A stretch of DNA of 64,000 nucleotides from an uncultured Fretibacterium sp. (GCA_946183145.1 CAMGZM010000006.1:62001-126000); one strand, 5' to 3'; numbered from the stretch's first letter, positions 25,737 through 34,346 are shown. Made by a program: numbers and translations. The notes: generated by a model from the sequence alone, not told the origin.

Positions 25737-26165
25737 ATGAACGTAAAGCAAGTATCAATATTCATTGAGCATGTGCCGGGAACTCTGTACAAAGTCGTGA
25801 AAAGCCTGATGGAGAATGACATACATATTCGCGCGTTCTCAGCTGCGGAGCTTGGCGGAATAGATGTATTGCGGCTAATTGTCGATAATATTTTGTGGAC
25901 GGCCTCACACTTGAAGACGCTCGGTTATCCTGCAACGTTCACAGAAGTAGTAGTAGTGAGCATACCAAATTCGGCGGAGAGATTCTGCAGCGTCCTCGAA
26001 ATAATGAGGAGTGCCGGAGCCAATATAGAATACTCATACTCAATTTTGCTGAACAATTCTGAGGCTGGCTTTATCTTTGAGGTTGACGACAGCGCAAAGG
26101 CTTCAGAAGCTCTCAACAATGCCGGAATACACGTAATCACTCAGGAAGAATTGCAGACGCTGTAA
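25737..26165 (+). CDS. Tandem ACT-domain protein 2
   Basis: 142 residues, two ACT folds, beginning M-N-V-K-Q-V-S-I-F-I-E-H-V-P-G-T-L-Y-K. It is paralogous to the genes on both sides: same length, same V-x-x-I-P-N-S mid-junction and the same end (I-T-Q-E-E-L-Q-T-L). The start is 7 bases after the previous stop with GTAGGTG as ribosome site. Here the second fold has diverged most (A-E-R-F-C-S-V-L-E-I-M), suggesting a different ligand from copies 1 and 3. Confidence 0.88.
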   Translation: MNVKQVSIFIEHVPGTLYKVVKSLMENDIHIRAFSAAELGGIDVLRLIVDNILWTASHLKTLGYPATFTEVVVVSIPNSAERFCSVLEIMRSAGANIEYSYSILLNNSEAGFIFEVDDSAKASEALNNAGIHVITQEELQTL

Positions 26166-26246
26166 AAACAAAACGGGGCTGTTGCAGTGAATGCGGCGGC
26201 CTCGTATAATTTTCTTCACAAAAACTTTTCAGGAGCGTTAATCACA

Positions 26247-26699
26247 ATGAGCATAAAGCAAATTTCAGTGATACTTGATGACCAGTCCGCAAAATTGAGC
26301 AAGGTTGCGGAAGTTCTTGCGTCAAAAAATGCAGACATGAGAGCGTTGACCGTAGAAGAGTCCGGGAATTTCCGAGTCGTGAGAATAATTGCTGATAATG
26401 TATTGTGGGCTACATCGGCATTATGGGAGGCGGGATTCACAGCTAACACTGCTGACGTTACAGCGGCTGAAGTTCCGAATGAGTCCGGCGGTCTTGCGAA
26501 ACTTCTGAACATAATCGAACGCGCAGGAATGGAGATAAAATACATGTACCCCGTTTTGAGCCGCAAAAAGTCATCAGCATTAGGCGGCGGGGGATTGCCT
26601 GTAGTAGTGTTCAAATTGTCGGGCAGTGAGAATCCTGAAGAAGTCCTCAAGGTTGAAGGCATAAAAGTTTTGACTCAAGGCGAGCTTTCATCGCTGTAA
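26247..26699 (+). CDS. Tandem ACT-domain protein 3
   Basis: 150 residues, two ACT folds, beginning M-S-I-K-Q-I-S-V-I-L-D-D-Q-S-A-K-L-S-K. Compared with the copies upstream it has a small insertion with glycines (S-A-L-G-G-G-G-L-P) near residue 115. ATG 26247 has CAGGAG upstream; an in-frame ATG at 26187 does not. The first fold has lost the P-G turn (D-D-Q-S-A-K in place of N-R-P-G), a common ligand-contact position in ACT domains. It closes the ior-paaK-ACT run. Confidence 0.86.
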   Translation: MSIKQISVILDDQSAKLSKVAEVLASKNADMRALTVEESGNFRVVRIIADNVLWATSALWEAGFTANTADVTAAEVPNESGGLAKLLNIIERAGMEIKYMYPVLSRKKSSALGGGGLPVVVFKLSGSENPEEVLKVEGIKVLTQGELSSL

Positions 26700-26781
26700 A
26701 AAATTCTTAACCATCACAAAATTATCCGAACGATAAAAATTTTTCGTGTATCATTCTTTCATTATCAAGGAGGATTAATAC

Positions 26782-27549
26782 ATGAAACAATTTCACATTG
26801 CATTAGACGAATCACAATCGGCGAAATACTGCATATTACCCGGAGACCCTAAACGCTGTGAGAAAATCGCAAAGCATTTCGAGAACCCTCACTTTGTAGC
26901 AGACAACCGCGAGTTCATGACGTGGGCGGGGACTCTCAGCAATGAGCGTGTACTCGCAACATCAACAGGAATCGGCGGGCCTTCAGCGGCTATAGCGATG
27001 GAGGAACTTACAGCGATCGGCGTAAAGACATTCATACGTGTAGGCACATGCGGCGGAATCAACATGAAGGTGAGAAGCTCTGATATTGTGATTGCGACGG
27101 GTGCAATACGTTTTGACGGAACAGGGAACGAATATGCGCCGATAGAGTTTCCTGCGGTCGCTGATTTCGGAGTAACTTCCGCGCTTGTTGAGGCTGCGAA
27201 AAGTTTCGGCGAGAGATGGCACACGGGAGTCGTTCAGTCAAAAGATTCGTTTTACGGCCAGCATTCACCCAGAAGAATGCCCGTAAGCTATGAGCTTCTC
27301 AGCAAGTGGGAAGCATGGAAGAGACTCGGAGTCCTCGCCAGCGAAATGGAGTCATCGACTCTCTTTGTCGTTGCGTCTGCTCTCGGCGTAAAATGCGGGA
27401 GCGTCCTCAATGTCATTTGGAATCAGGAGCGTGAATCAGCAGGGCTTATTGACCCGGATAATTTCGACACTGAGCGGGGAATAAGAGTCGCCGTGAAAGC
27501 AATCGAATCCCTGATAGAATATGACCGTAATCACAAAGAGGAGGAGTAA
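26782..27549 (+). CDS. udp: Uridine phosphorylase
   Basis: 255 residues, the length of the trimeric/hexameric nucleoside phosphorylase-I family. Seen: L-P-G-D-P-K-R (phosphate loop), [24 protein letters not shown] and [10 protein letters not shown] (ribose-binding Met-Glu). The uracil-recognition region Q-S-K-D-S-F-Y-G-Q and the overall pattern favour uridine phosphorylase over purine nucleoside phosphorylase. It splits uridine with phosphate into uracil and ribose 1-phosphate for nucleoside salvage. AAGGAGG precedes ATG 26782. The mrp gene follows after 6 bases. Confidence 0.88.
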   Translation: MKQFHIALDESQSAKYCILPGDPKRCEKIAKHFENPHFVADNREFMTWAGTLSNERVLATSTGIGGPSAAIAMEELTAIGVKTFIRVGTCGGINMKVRSSDIVIATGAIRFDGTGNEYAPIEFPAVADFGVTSALVEAAKSFGERWHTGVVQSKDSFYGQHSPRRMPVSYELLSKWEAWKRLGVLASEMESSTLFVVASALGVKCGSVLNVIWNQERESAGLIDPDNFDTERGIRVAVKAIESLIEYDRNHKEEE

Positions 27550-27555
27550 ATCAAC

Positions 27556-28362
27556 ATGGCAAACTGCAATCATGACTGTGAGCATTGCGGCTCATCATGC
27601 GGAGAACGTAAAGCAGAGTCGTTAATGTTCGCGAATAACCCCGTAAGCAGTATCAAGAACGTAATCGGAGTCGTAAGCGGAAAAGGCGGTGTAGGTAAAT
27701 CACTTGTTACCGGCTTGCTTGCGTGCGAAATGAATCGGCGAGGCTACAAGACAGCAATACTTGACGCGGATATTACCGGACCTTCAATCCCGAAAATGTT
27801 CGGCATTCACGGAGCTGTTCTGTCTGACGGCCATTATATTCAGCCGGCAGTCAGCAAGAACGGGACGAAAATTATCTCGATGAACTTGTGCCTTCCTGAC
27901 GAGACTCAGCCGGTAGTGTGGCGCGGGCCTGTCTTGGGCGGAGTGCTTCAGCAGTTCTGGGAGGAAGTCGAATGGGGAAAAGTTGATTTCATGTTCGCTG
28001 ATATGCCTCCTGGTACTGGCGATGTGCCTTTGACGGTGTACCAGTCATTGCCGCTGAAAGGGATAATAATCGTAACAACACCGCAGGAACTCGTAAGCAT
28101 GATCGTGAAAAAAGCCGTGAACATGGCCGGGATAATGAATATTCCTGTATTGGGAATCGTGTCGAACATGGCATATTTTGAGTGTCCTGACTGCGGTAAG
28201 AAGCACTACATTTTCGGGCGCAATGAGTCCGGGCTTGATGTGATGTCGGAGATACCCATAATGCCGGGGCTTGCGGAGTTTTGTGACTCAGGTCGGATTG
28301 AGGAGTCTGACGCTGGGAAATATCTTTCGGCTGTCGCTGACTCGCTGGAGAAAATTTCATGA
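27556..28362 (+). CDS. mrp: Mrp/NBP35-family iron-sulfur carrier ATPase
   Basis: 268 residues. An N-terminal cysteine-rich segment (C-N-H-D-C-E-H-C-G-S-S-C, residues ~3-14) precedes the deviant Walker A V-S-G-K-G-G-V-G-K-S (~38-47); D-A-D-I-T-G-P-S-I-P-K is the switch I region and the C-terminal pair appears as F-E-C-P-D-C-G-K (CPxC). These fit ApbC/Mrp/Nbp35 scaffold proteins that bind a 4Fe-4S cluster between subunits and deliver it to apoproteins such as the ferredoxin-type enzymes upstream. Cytoplasmic dimer. Tight coupling to udp indicates cotranscription. Confidence 0.92.
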   Translation: MANCNHDCEHCGSSCGERKAESLMFANNPVSSIKNVIGVVSGKGGVGKSLVTGLLACEMNRRGYKTAILDADITGPSIPKMFGIHGAVLSDGHYIQPAVSKNGTKIISMNLCLPDETQPVVWRGPVLGGVLQQFWEEVEWGKVDFMFADMPPGTGDVPLTVYQSLPLKGIIIVTTPQELVSMIVKKAVNMAGIMNIPVLGIVSNMAYFECPDCGKKHYIFGRNESGLDVMSEIPIMPGLAEFCDSGRIEESDAGKYLSAVADSLEKIS

Positions 28363-28437
28363 TATAATCTCTCAAATTCCAGTCTCAAACCACAAAAAAT
28401 TTCAGCAGTTTCACAAAAAAATTCAGCAGAAAGGACG

Positions 28438-28466
28438 TAGACACAATGCGATTCGGCGGCTATAAT
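28438..28466 (+). promoter_or_regulatory. Promoter of sorted surface protein 2
   Basis: TAGACA (28438-28443, five of six consensus), 17-base spacer, perfect TATAAT (28461-28466). Transcription would start near 28473, inside the 7-bp repeat. No other good promoter is seen between the repeat and the gene. Confidence 0.65.
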
Positions 28467-28467
28467 C

Positions 28468-28527
28468 AAGCCACAAGCCACAAGCCACAAGCCACAAGCC
28501 ACAAGCCACAAGCCACAAGCCACAAGC
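28468..28527 (+). repeat. Heptanucleotide tandem repeat (AAGCCAC)8
   Basis: Eight perfect copies of AAGCCAC from 28468 to 28523 plus AAGC. The repeat begins one base after the -10 box and therefore occupies the start site and early leader. Both flanks carry TATAA. Confidence 0.95.
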
Positions 28528-28571
28528 TATAACTATGCCCTGATTGCTGAAAGAAAGAATACGGAGACCAA

Positions 28572-28619
28572 CGCTCTTATGTTTGGGAAAATTTTTCCTG
28601 AACGTGAGGGCGATTTTTT
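28572..28619 (+). terminator. Strong intrinsic terminator in the leader of surface protein 2
   Basis: A 16-bp uninterrupted stem (28572-28587 with 28597-28612; some G-U pairs), 9-base A/T loop, then A and T6 (28614-28619). It lies only 23 bases before the gene start, with no room for a promoter between, so expression from the upstream promoter must pass it. It could be a conditional attenuator, or simply end the mrp transcript. Confidence 0.85.
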
Positions 28620-28642
28620 ATGTCGGAAGGAGACGTATATCA

Positions 28643-30619
28643 ATGGTCAAAAAAGTTTTAGCGTGTTTGTTAGTAGTAGTGTTGTGGAGTTCTTGTGCGT
28701 TCGGTGAAGTTACTCTGTATCATTCTCACCGTTCAATTGCGAGTCTTACGGACGGACATTCGGATTACTCTGACGCAAGGTTTCTGAGTTTATATGTTGC
28801 TGCATCGGACTGGGACGGAAGCGCGACACAAGCAGATGTGAATCTCACAGGGACAATGACATTCTCAGGTGGTAATTATTCCTTCTGGGATGCAAGAAAC
28901 GGCGGTATGCTGACAAACTCAGGGACTCAGCGTACGTTCGGGCTTGCTGCTGTAAGCTGGATGCACATCGGCGACTCGCTTGAGTATGCGCCCATGACAG
29001 AAAGAGGAGATGATATAAATTTTTGTCTTGGTGCTGACGGGGGACTCAACGGCGTAAATGTCAGCTGGAATCTTTCTTCTCACAGCGGACAGGGCACAAT
29101 CCCGAATTACAAGACGACTCAGCAGCAGTTAGCCTCATGCGTGCCTTATATCGAGTTCATACGCTCAGGGACTCAGGTTACGGGAATTAGATGGCGGGCT
29201 GTGAATCCTTCAGACACTTCAAAACCAGCTCCGCAGAATTATGACATGAGCTTTTGCGTGCAGACAATCAGGGACAAGTCCGGCAATACAATTTACGATG
29301 GTAACGACTCGTGGCCATATATCGAGGCAAACACAACCCCGGAAGGCGTTATAACGTTTGACAGCCCGATAGAGGAGTCAGAGATATATAGGGCAGATGT
29401 TTATCTCAACAATAACTCGGACTCTTCAAACTGGGCTACTTACCTGTGGTACTTCTGCAAACCGTCAACGCCTGAGCCTTCTTTGTATCAGAGCAACTCC
29501 TTTAAGGCTTCAATCGTAAACGGAAAATCAGATTACAGCAATGCGCGATTTGATGGTCTCTTCTTCCTTATTGAAGCAAATAATGTAATGGTAGAAGCTC
29601 GTCATTTCACAGCAGAAGGAAGCGTAACAATCCCCGGCGGAGGCTACAGCTTGAGAGACGACAACACAGATGAAGAACTCGGCGTAACTATTCCTACAGG
29701 CACGGACAAGACATTCAAGCTGATGATGCACAGGTCAGCAGCTCCCGGCGATACTTATATTGAATATCAGCCCGTTGACGAAAACGACACAATTCTTAAT
29801 TTCGCAGGAGGAGCAGAAAATCTTGCGGGCAGGACTCTGACATGGACATTACCGGCAGAACTCAATCTCAGCGGAAGTGAAGCACTAAGCAACTTCAAAT
29901 CGACTTCACAGCAATTAGCGCAGGGAGTGCCATATGTTGAGCTTGTGAGCGCGGACGGAAAATTGACGGCCATCAACTACAAGATTGTTACAGCGTCAGA
30001 TACATCAACCGCAATAACTCCCTCATACAGGACAGATTTCCGGCTTCGTTTTGACCGCGTTACGCCTGACACAACAGGGGGCTATTACAATCAACCTTCT
30101 TGGATGAACAACACATCATCAGGAACGTGGACGCTCGAAAAGCCGCAAGATTTGAGCAACATGGATGCCATTACAGTGCGCTATCGGACTTGGGAAGATT
30201 CGAACAAATCAATAATTTATTTTTGGGTATTTTCCCCCGCCGAAGCTCCTTCAACACCCGCAATCACAACAACGTCCCTTCCCGCCGCAACCCTCAACAC
30301 CTCATATACAGCGACTCTCACGTCAAATATTTCCGGCGCAAGATGGTCTGTGTCATCCGGGACTCTCCCCGCTGGACTCAATCTCAACTCGTCAACAGGA
30401 GCAATCACGGGAACACCAACGGCAGCAGGGACATCAACATTCACTGTGAAGGCCGAATCGGGTTCAGTGAGCGCGGAAAAATCATTAAGCATAACCGTAA
30501 ACCGAAATTCAGGAGGCAGCACAGAGGTTACACTCCTCAATTCATCGGGCGGATGTGAATCGGGACTCGCAATTTCATCGGCGTTGCTTCTTCTCGCATT
30601 GTTCGTGAAAAAACGCTGA
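28643..30619 (+). CDS. Synergist-CTERM surface protein with duplicated beta-rich module
   Basis: 658 residues from ATG 28643 (GGAAGGAG upstream, signal peptide VKKVLACLLVVVLWSSCAFG). Two homologous ~250-residue modules follow (~25-270 and ~275-535), each opening L-Y-[HQ]-S with S-D-Y-S-[DN]-A-R-F and holding a T-[TS]-[QS]-Q-Q-L-A-x-[CG]-V-P-Y-[IV]-E-[FL] core. Next is one putative Ig domain (~540-630: A-T-L-N-T-S-Y, L-P-A-G-L-N-L, I-T-G-T-P), then N-S-S-G-G-C-E-S-G, a hydrophobic helix and V-K-K-R, the sorting tail. Expected to be displayed on the cell surface. The modules match no family I recognise. Confidence 0.85.
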   Translation: MVKKVLACLLVVVLWSSCAFGEVTLYHSHRSIASLTDGHSDYSDARFLSLYVAASDWDGSATQADVNLTGTMTFSGGNYSFWDARNGGMLTNSGTQRTFGLAAVSWMHIGDSLEYAPMTERGDDINFCLGADGGLNGVNVSWNLSSHSGQGTIPNYKTTQQQLASCVPYIEFIRSGTQVTGIRWRAVNPSDTSKPAPQNYDMSFCVQTIRDKSGNTIYDGNDSWPYIEANTTPEGVITFDSPIEESEIYRADVYLNNNSDSSNWATYLWYFCKPSTPEPSLYQSNSFKASIVNGKSDYSNARFDGLFFLIEANNVMVEARHFTAEGSVTIPGGGYSLRDDNTDEELGVTIPTGTDKTFKLMMHRSAAPGDTYIEYQPVDENDTILNFAGGAENLAGRTLTWTLPAELNLSGSEALSNFKSTSQQLAQGVPYVELVSADGKLTAINYKIVTASDTSTAITPSYRTDFRLRFDRVTPDTTGGYYNQPSWMNNTSSGTWTLEKPQDLSNMDAITVRYRTWEDSNKSIIYFWVFSPAEAPSTPAITTTSLPAATLNTSYTATLTSNISGARWSVSSGTLPAGLNLNSSTGAITGTPTAAGTSTFTVKAESGSVSAEKSLSITVNRNSGGSTEVTLLNSSGGCESGLAISSALLLLALFVKKR

Positions 30620-30631
30620 GAAATAATTTGC

Positions 30632-30660
30632 TTGCGGAAAAATTAATCATGCGCTAAAAT
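30632..30660 (+). promoter_or_regulatory. Promoter of tRNA-Gly and downstream operon
   Basis: TTGCGG (30632-30637), 17-base spacer, TAAAAT (30655-30660), 16 bases upstream of the tRNA. No separate promoter is visible between the tRNA and the DUF4910 gene. Confidence 0.65.
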
Positions 30661-30676
30661 TCTTCCGTCAAGCACT

Positions 30677-30751
30677 GCGGATGTAGTTCAACGGTAGAGC
30701 GTCAGCTTCCCAAGCTGAATGTTGCGGGTTCGAATCCCGTCATCCGCTCCA
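30677..30751 (+). tRNA. tRNA-Gly (CCC)
   Basis: Acceptor GCGGATG pairs with CATCCGC. Anticodon stem TCAGC/GCTGA encloses loop TTCCCAA, anticodon CCC. T-arm GGGTTCGAATCCC is standard. Discriminator T followed by encoded CCA (30749-30751). Confidence 0.95.
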
Positions 30752-30791
30752 TTATTCCAAATATACCATCAGACAAAGGACAGATATATTT

Positions 30792-32094
30792 ATGCAGGGA
30801 CAATTGATGTATGACTTTTGTGGCAAAATTTTCCCTCACTTCAGGAGTCTCACAGGAGAAGGAGTCCGCTCTACTCTCCATGAAATTCTCAGTAGTTTTA
30901 CGGTTGACGGGGGGGGGGGCAGAGATTTTTTCAGTTCCGTCAGGGACGAAAGTTTTTGACTGGACAGTCCCAAAGGAATGGCGAATCACTGAGGCGTATA
31001 TAGAGGACGAGAATCACACGCGCATTATTGACACCGCAAAGAATAATCTTCATGTCATGGGCTACTCGCTTCCCGTTGACGAATGGGTAGACCTTGAAGA
31101 ACTCAAGAAGCACATCTACACACAGCCCGATCAGCCTGACGTTATCCCCTACGTAACATCATACTACAAAGAAAGATTCGGCTTCTGCATGAGCCAGAAA
31201 CAGAAAGATTCCCTAAAGCCCGGAAAATATCACATGTTCATTGACAGCGAACTTTTTGACGGCGTACTGAACTATGCGGAGATCGTAATACCGGGAGAAT
31301 CTGACAGGGAAATATTTTTCTCAACATACATTTGTCATCCTTCAATGGCAAATAACGAATGCTCCGGCCCGGCGTTGGCTGTCGAGCTTTTGACGTACGT
31401 GAAGAATCTCAAGGCAAGACGATACACTTACCGCTTTATTTTTATCCCCGAAACAATCGGCTCAATAACATATCTCAGTCAGGGCGGCAATCTCGCTCAT
31501 CTCAAAGAGAAAATGACAGCGGGCTTCAATCTCTCGTGTGTCGGCGACAACAAAAATTACTCCATTGTCGAGTCACGTTACGGGAATACACTGGCTGACT
31601 CTGTGCTGAAGAATGTACTTCACTTTCACACGGGCGGTAATTATTCGTGCTACAGTTTCTTGCAGCGCGGCTCAGATGAAAGGCAGTACAACGCGCCGGG
31701 AATTGATCTTCCTGTTGTGTGTTTCTGCCGTTCAAAGTTCGGCGAATTTCCCGAATACCACACTTCAGCCGATAATATGTCGTTCGTCAGCCCCGAAGGC
31801 TTTCAGGGAAGCTATGACGTAATGACGAAAGTTATCAATGCTCTTGAGGCTAACAGAAAGTACAAAGTGAAAGTACTCGGCGAACCTCAGCTAGGCAGGC
31901 GCGGACTTTACCCGACAACGAGCCAGAAAGGAAGCTACGACGGCATAAGGGCATTGACGAATCTTATCGCGTATTCTGACGGAAATAATGACCTCATAGA
32001 CATAAGCAACAGAATCGGAGTCCCCGTTGACACTCTCATACCAATTTGTGAGACGCTCAGAGATAATAACCTTCTGGAGGCTGTGAATGAGTGA
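30792..32094 (+). CDS. DUF4910 aminopeptidase-like protein, frame broken at a G11 tract
   Basis: The conserved start (M-Y-D-F-C-G-K-I-F-P-H-F-R-S-L-T-G-E-G-V) is read from ATG 30792 or 30807, while the rest (V-P-S-G-T-K-V-F-D-W-T-V-P onwards) is in the +1 frame beyond the G11 run at 30909-30919. As written, translation stops at 30957-30959 after 55 residues; ten G would join a protein of about 433. The downstream part has M28-like zinc motifs (S-T-Y-I-C-H-P-S-M-A-N-N-E-C-S-G-P-A, I-P-E-T-I-G-S, E-Y-H-T-S-A-D-N) and a C-terminal winged-helix-like region, the DUF4910 layout common in surface-glycan loci. Its last 8 bases overlap the next gene. Phase-variable gene in the off state, or a homopolymer sequencing error. 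Confidence 0.82.
30909..30919 (+). repeat. Poly-G tract (G11) inside the DUF4910 gene
   Basis: Eleven consecutive G at 30909-30919. The next longest G run noted in the window is 7. A one-base loss or two-base gain restores the long reading frame. Confidence 0.95.
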
Positions 32095-32869
32095 GTATAT
32101 TCCGCTTCACGATTACGCCAAGGCAATGGGAGTCAGAAATGGCGATGTCGTTTTCATAAGCTCGGACGCGAAAATCATGCTTATGGACGCAATGACGAAT
32201 CACGCGGCTATAGATTTGAATCCGTTTATTGACGGGCTGATTGAGGCTGTTGGTTCTGAGGGTACGATTCTTTTTCCGACGTACAACTGGGATTTCTGTT
32301 CGGGAAAAACTTTCGACTATCTTAACACGCCGTGCATGACTGGTTCACTTGGTATTGCCGCGCTTAAAAGAAACGATTTCATACGCACGAAGCACCCGAT
32401 ATATTCATTCGCTGTTTACGGGAAGGACAAAGAATATCTTTCGGCCATGAGAAACACGGACTCTTTCGGCCTCGACTCGCCTTTCGCTTATCTCAGGGAG
32501 AAAAACGCCGTCAACTATGTCATTGATGTATCACTCATGCACAGTTTCACGTTTGTACATTTTGCGGAGGAACATTCCGGGGCAGTCAAGCATAGATTCA
32601 TCAAAAATTTTACGGCGGATTATGTTGACGAGTCCGGGAATTGCGAAAAGAGAACGTACTCAATGTTCGTCAGGGATCTCGATATGGATGTTCGCACGCT
32701 GATAGATCCGATTGAGGAAGATTTCACTGCGGGGGGAGCAGCAAGACGCTTCACGGTGAATCATTCAAGCATTCTGCGTGTTGAGCTGGGCAAAGCATAT
32801 CCGATACTCATTGATGACATACTCAACAACAACTCGCGCAAACTGTGCACGTTCAAAGGGCAAAATTGA
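32087..32869 (+). CDS. AAC(3)-family N-acetyltransferase
   Basis: 260 residues resembling aminoglycoside 3-N-acetyltransferases: G-D-V-V-F-I-S-S-D near the start, I-L-F-P-T-Y-N-W-D (~residue 60), a T-P-C-M-T-G-S-L-G-I-A loop and the late H-F-A-E-E-H-S-G-A. Beside DUF4910 genes this family usually belongs to surface-glycan synthesis, where it would acetylate an amino-sugar from acetyl-CoA; resistance is not implied. ATG 32087 overlaps the DUF4910 stop by 8 bases, so its translation may depend on ribosomes finishing the upstream frame and thus on the G tract. Confidence 0.8.
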   Translation: MSEYIPLHDYAKAMGVRNGDVVFISSDAKIMLMDAMTNHAAIDLNPFIDGLIEAVGSEGTILFPTYNWDFCSGKTFDYLNTPCMTGSLGIAALKRNDFIRTKHPIYSFAVYGKDKEYLSAMRNTDSFGLDSPFAYLREKNAVNYVIDVSLMHSFTFVHFAEEHSGAVKHRFIKNFTADYVDESGNCEKRTYSMFVRDLDMDVRTLIDPIEEDFTAGGAARRFTVNHSSILRVELGKAYPILIDDILNNNSRKLCTFKGQN

Positions 32870-32891
32870 AACCGTCAGCATAAAACTGGAA

Positions 32892-32921
32892 GGCTCTGTG
32901 TGAAAACGCAGGGTCTTTTTT
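32892..32921 (+). terminator. Intrinsic terminator
   Basis: 10-bp stem 32892-32901 with 32906-32915 (with G-U pairs), GAAA tetraloop, then T6. Closes the tRNA-Gly/DUF4910/acetyltransferase unit. Confidence 0.85.
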
Positions 32922-33010
32922 GTTGCTCATTGTTTGTATTTTCAGCCTTCATTGTTATATACTTTATCGCGTTTTAACCCCAGTAAAACAAAACAGGAGG
33001 AGTAATTTTC

Positions 33011-33232
33011 ATGCGTACATTATTGGCATTGATTCATATCGTTGTGTCGGTCATGATGATTTTCGCGGTACTTATTCAGCAGAGGAAGCAGGGAGGATTC
33101 TCAGGAGTTTTCGGCGGAGGAACTCAGGCTGACACAGGGCAGTGGCAGAGATTCACAGGACTCACGAAACTCACAATCATTCTTGCGATCGTCTTCATGA
33201 TAACTTCATTCTTCATCGTATTCATCAACTAA
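33011..33232 (+). CDS. secG: Preprotein translocase subunit SecG
   Basis: 73 residues with two membrane helices (~3-23 and ~52-72) around a polar loop. The loop carries the family features I-Q-Q-R-K-Q-G-G-F-S-G-V-F-G-G-G. SecG binds SecYE and assists preprotein export. ACAGGAGGAG precedes ATG 33011, and TATACT at 32958-32963 is a probable -10. The nicotinate phosphoribosyltransferase gene follows after 24 bases. Confidence 0.93.
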   Translation: MRTLLALIHIVVSVMMIFAVLIQQRKQGGFSGVFGGGTQADTGQWQRFTGLTKLTIILAIVFMITSFFIVFIN

Positions 33233-33256
33233 CAATACGCAAAGGAGAAATACACA

Positions 33257-34285
33257 GTGCTAAATTCCCTCAGAGATGTAACAGCCCTGAAGGTAAACCC
33301 AGCCCGGCTTCGCAGTGCCTCACATGACGAAATCAAATCAGGAGCAACAACAGATATATACTTCATCAACACACGCGATGTATTGTCGTCCGTTAGCAGG
33401 CTTGATACGCCCGTAACAGCAGAAATTTTCTCACGCGCAACGGGAATGTTCGCGGGACTCGGTGAAGTGTTAGAGCTTCTGAAAGATTCGCCCGTCAAGA
33501 TCGAGGCCATGAAGGAAGGCGAGTACTTTACCCCGAAAGAAGTCGTTATGAGAATCACCGGGCCTTATGGGGCATTCGGTTATCATGAGACAAATTTACT
33601 CGGACTCCTCGCAAGTTCATCGGCATGGGCGACTGCAGCGCGTGAATGTGTAGAGGCCGCCGGAGGAAAACCCGTTCTCGTTTTCGGTGCGCGTCATATT
33701 CACCCCGCAATCGCTCCCGTTATGGAGTCGGTTGCGGTTCAGTTCGGGGGATGTTCTGCCGCAAGCTGTATTTTAGGCGCAAAACTCGCAGGGCGTGAAC
33801 CGTCCGGGACTGTACCGCATGCAGCAGTTCTCATTATGGGCGATACTCTGAAACTTGCTGAGGCTTACGACAAAGTTATGCCCCCTGAAGTCGGGCGTAC
33901 GTTTTTGGTTGACACTTTCCACGACGAATGCGAAGAGGCATTGAGACTCGCTCATGCTATGGGTGAAAGACTCGGTGCTGTGAGACTCGATACCCCCGGC
34001 GAAAGGGGAGGAGTTACGGCGGAGCTTGTGCGTGAAATGCGCTATCGTCTCAATCATGAAGGCTTTGACCGCGTAAAAATCGTCGTGTCAGGCGGACTCA
34101 ATCCTGAACGCATAAAACTTCTGGCTGAAGCAGGAGCTGACATTTTCGGAGTCGGGAGCTACATTGCTCATGCTGTGCCTATGGATATGACGATGGATCT
34201 GAAAGTTGTTGACGGAAAAGATGTCGCAAAAAGAGGAAGACTCCCCGGCATTCTTGAAAACAAACGGCTGATTAAGGTAAAATAA
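33257..34285 (+). CDS. Nicotinate phosphoribosyltransferase
   Basis: 342 residues, the short form of the family. It joins nicotinate and PRPP to give nicotinate mononucleotide in NAD salvage. Seen: R-H-I-H-P-A-I-A-P near residue 152, [14 protein letters not shown] (~180), D-T-F-H-D-E-C-E-E (~215), and the phosphate-binding C-terminal barrel I-V-V-S-G-G-L-N and F-G-V-G-S-Y-I. The start is GTG 33257 with AAAGGAGA upstream. It sits between secG and rplM without a visible terminator, so cotranscription is likely. Quinolinate phosphoribosyltransferase is a weaker alternative, since nadA/nadB are not adjacent. Confidence 0.88.
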   Translation: MLNSLRDVTALKVNPARLRSASHDEIKSGATTDIYFINTRDVLSSVSRLDTPVTAEIFSRATGMFAGLGEVLELLKDSPVKIEAMKEGEYFTPKEVVMRITGPYGAFGYHETNLLGLLASSSAWATAARECVEAAGGKPVLVFGARHIHPAIAPVMESVAVQFGGCSAASCILGAKLAGREPSGTVPHAAVLIMGDTLKLAEAYDKVMPPEVGRTFLVDTFHDECEEALRLAHAMGERLGAVRLDTPGERGGVTAELVREMRYRLNHEGFDRVKIVVSGGLNPERIKLLAEAGADIFGVGSYIAHAVPMDMTMDLKVVDGKDVAKRGRLPGILENKRLIKVK

Positions 34286-34346
34286 ATGTTCATGCGGGCA
34301 AGCCCCCGTCCGCAAAAAGAAAAACTCAGGAAGGAAAAATCACATC

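Noticed and set aside
28206-28523. Reverse-strand frame beginning with repeated A-C-G-L-W-L-V
   Set aside because: It is only the 7-bp repeat read in three frames, followed by antisense mrp; no ribosome site.
30702-30989. Reverse-strand reading frame ending T-G-F-E-P-A-T-F-S-L-G-S
   Set aside because: This is the well-known spurious translation of a tRNA gene on the opposite strand; it overlaps tRNA-Gly and the DUF4910 gene.
30811-32094. DUF4910 gene starting at ATG 30811 as an intact ORF
   Set aside because: That ATG gives an N terminus unlike the family (T-F-V-A-K-F-S-L-T-S); the conserved start is in the other frame before the G11 tract.
32087-32869. Aminoglycoside resistance gene
   Set aside because: AAC(3) fold is clear, but the coupling to DUF4910 points to glycan synthesis; resistance cannot be inferred.
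34293-34314. Hairpin TGCGG/CCGCA upstream of rplM as an L13 autoregulatory leader
   Set aside because: Stem is short with alternative pairings and no T tract; too weak to call a leader or terminator.
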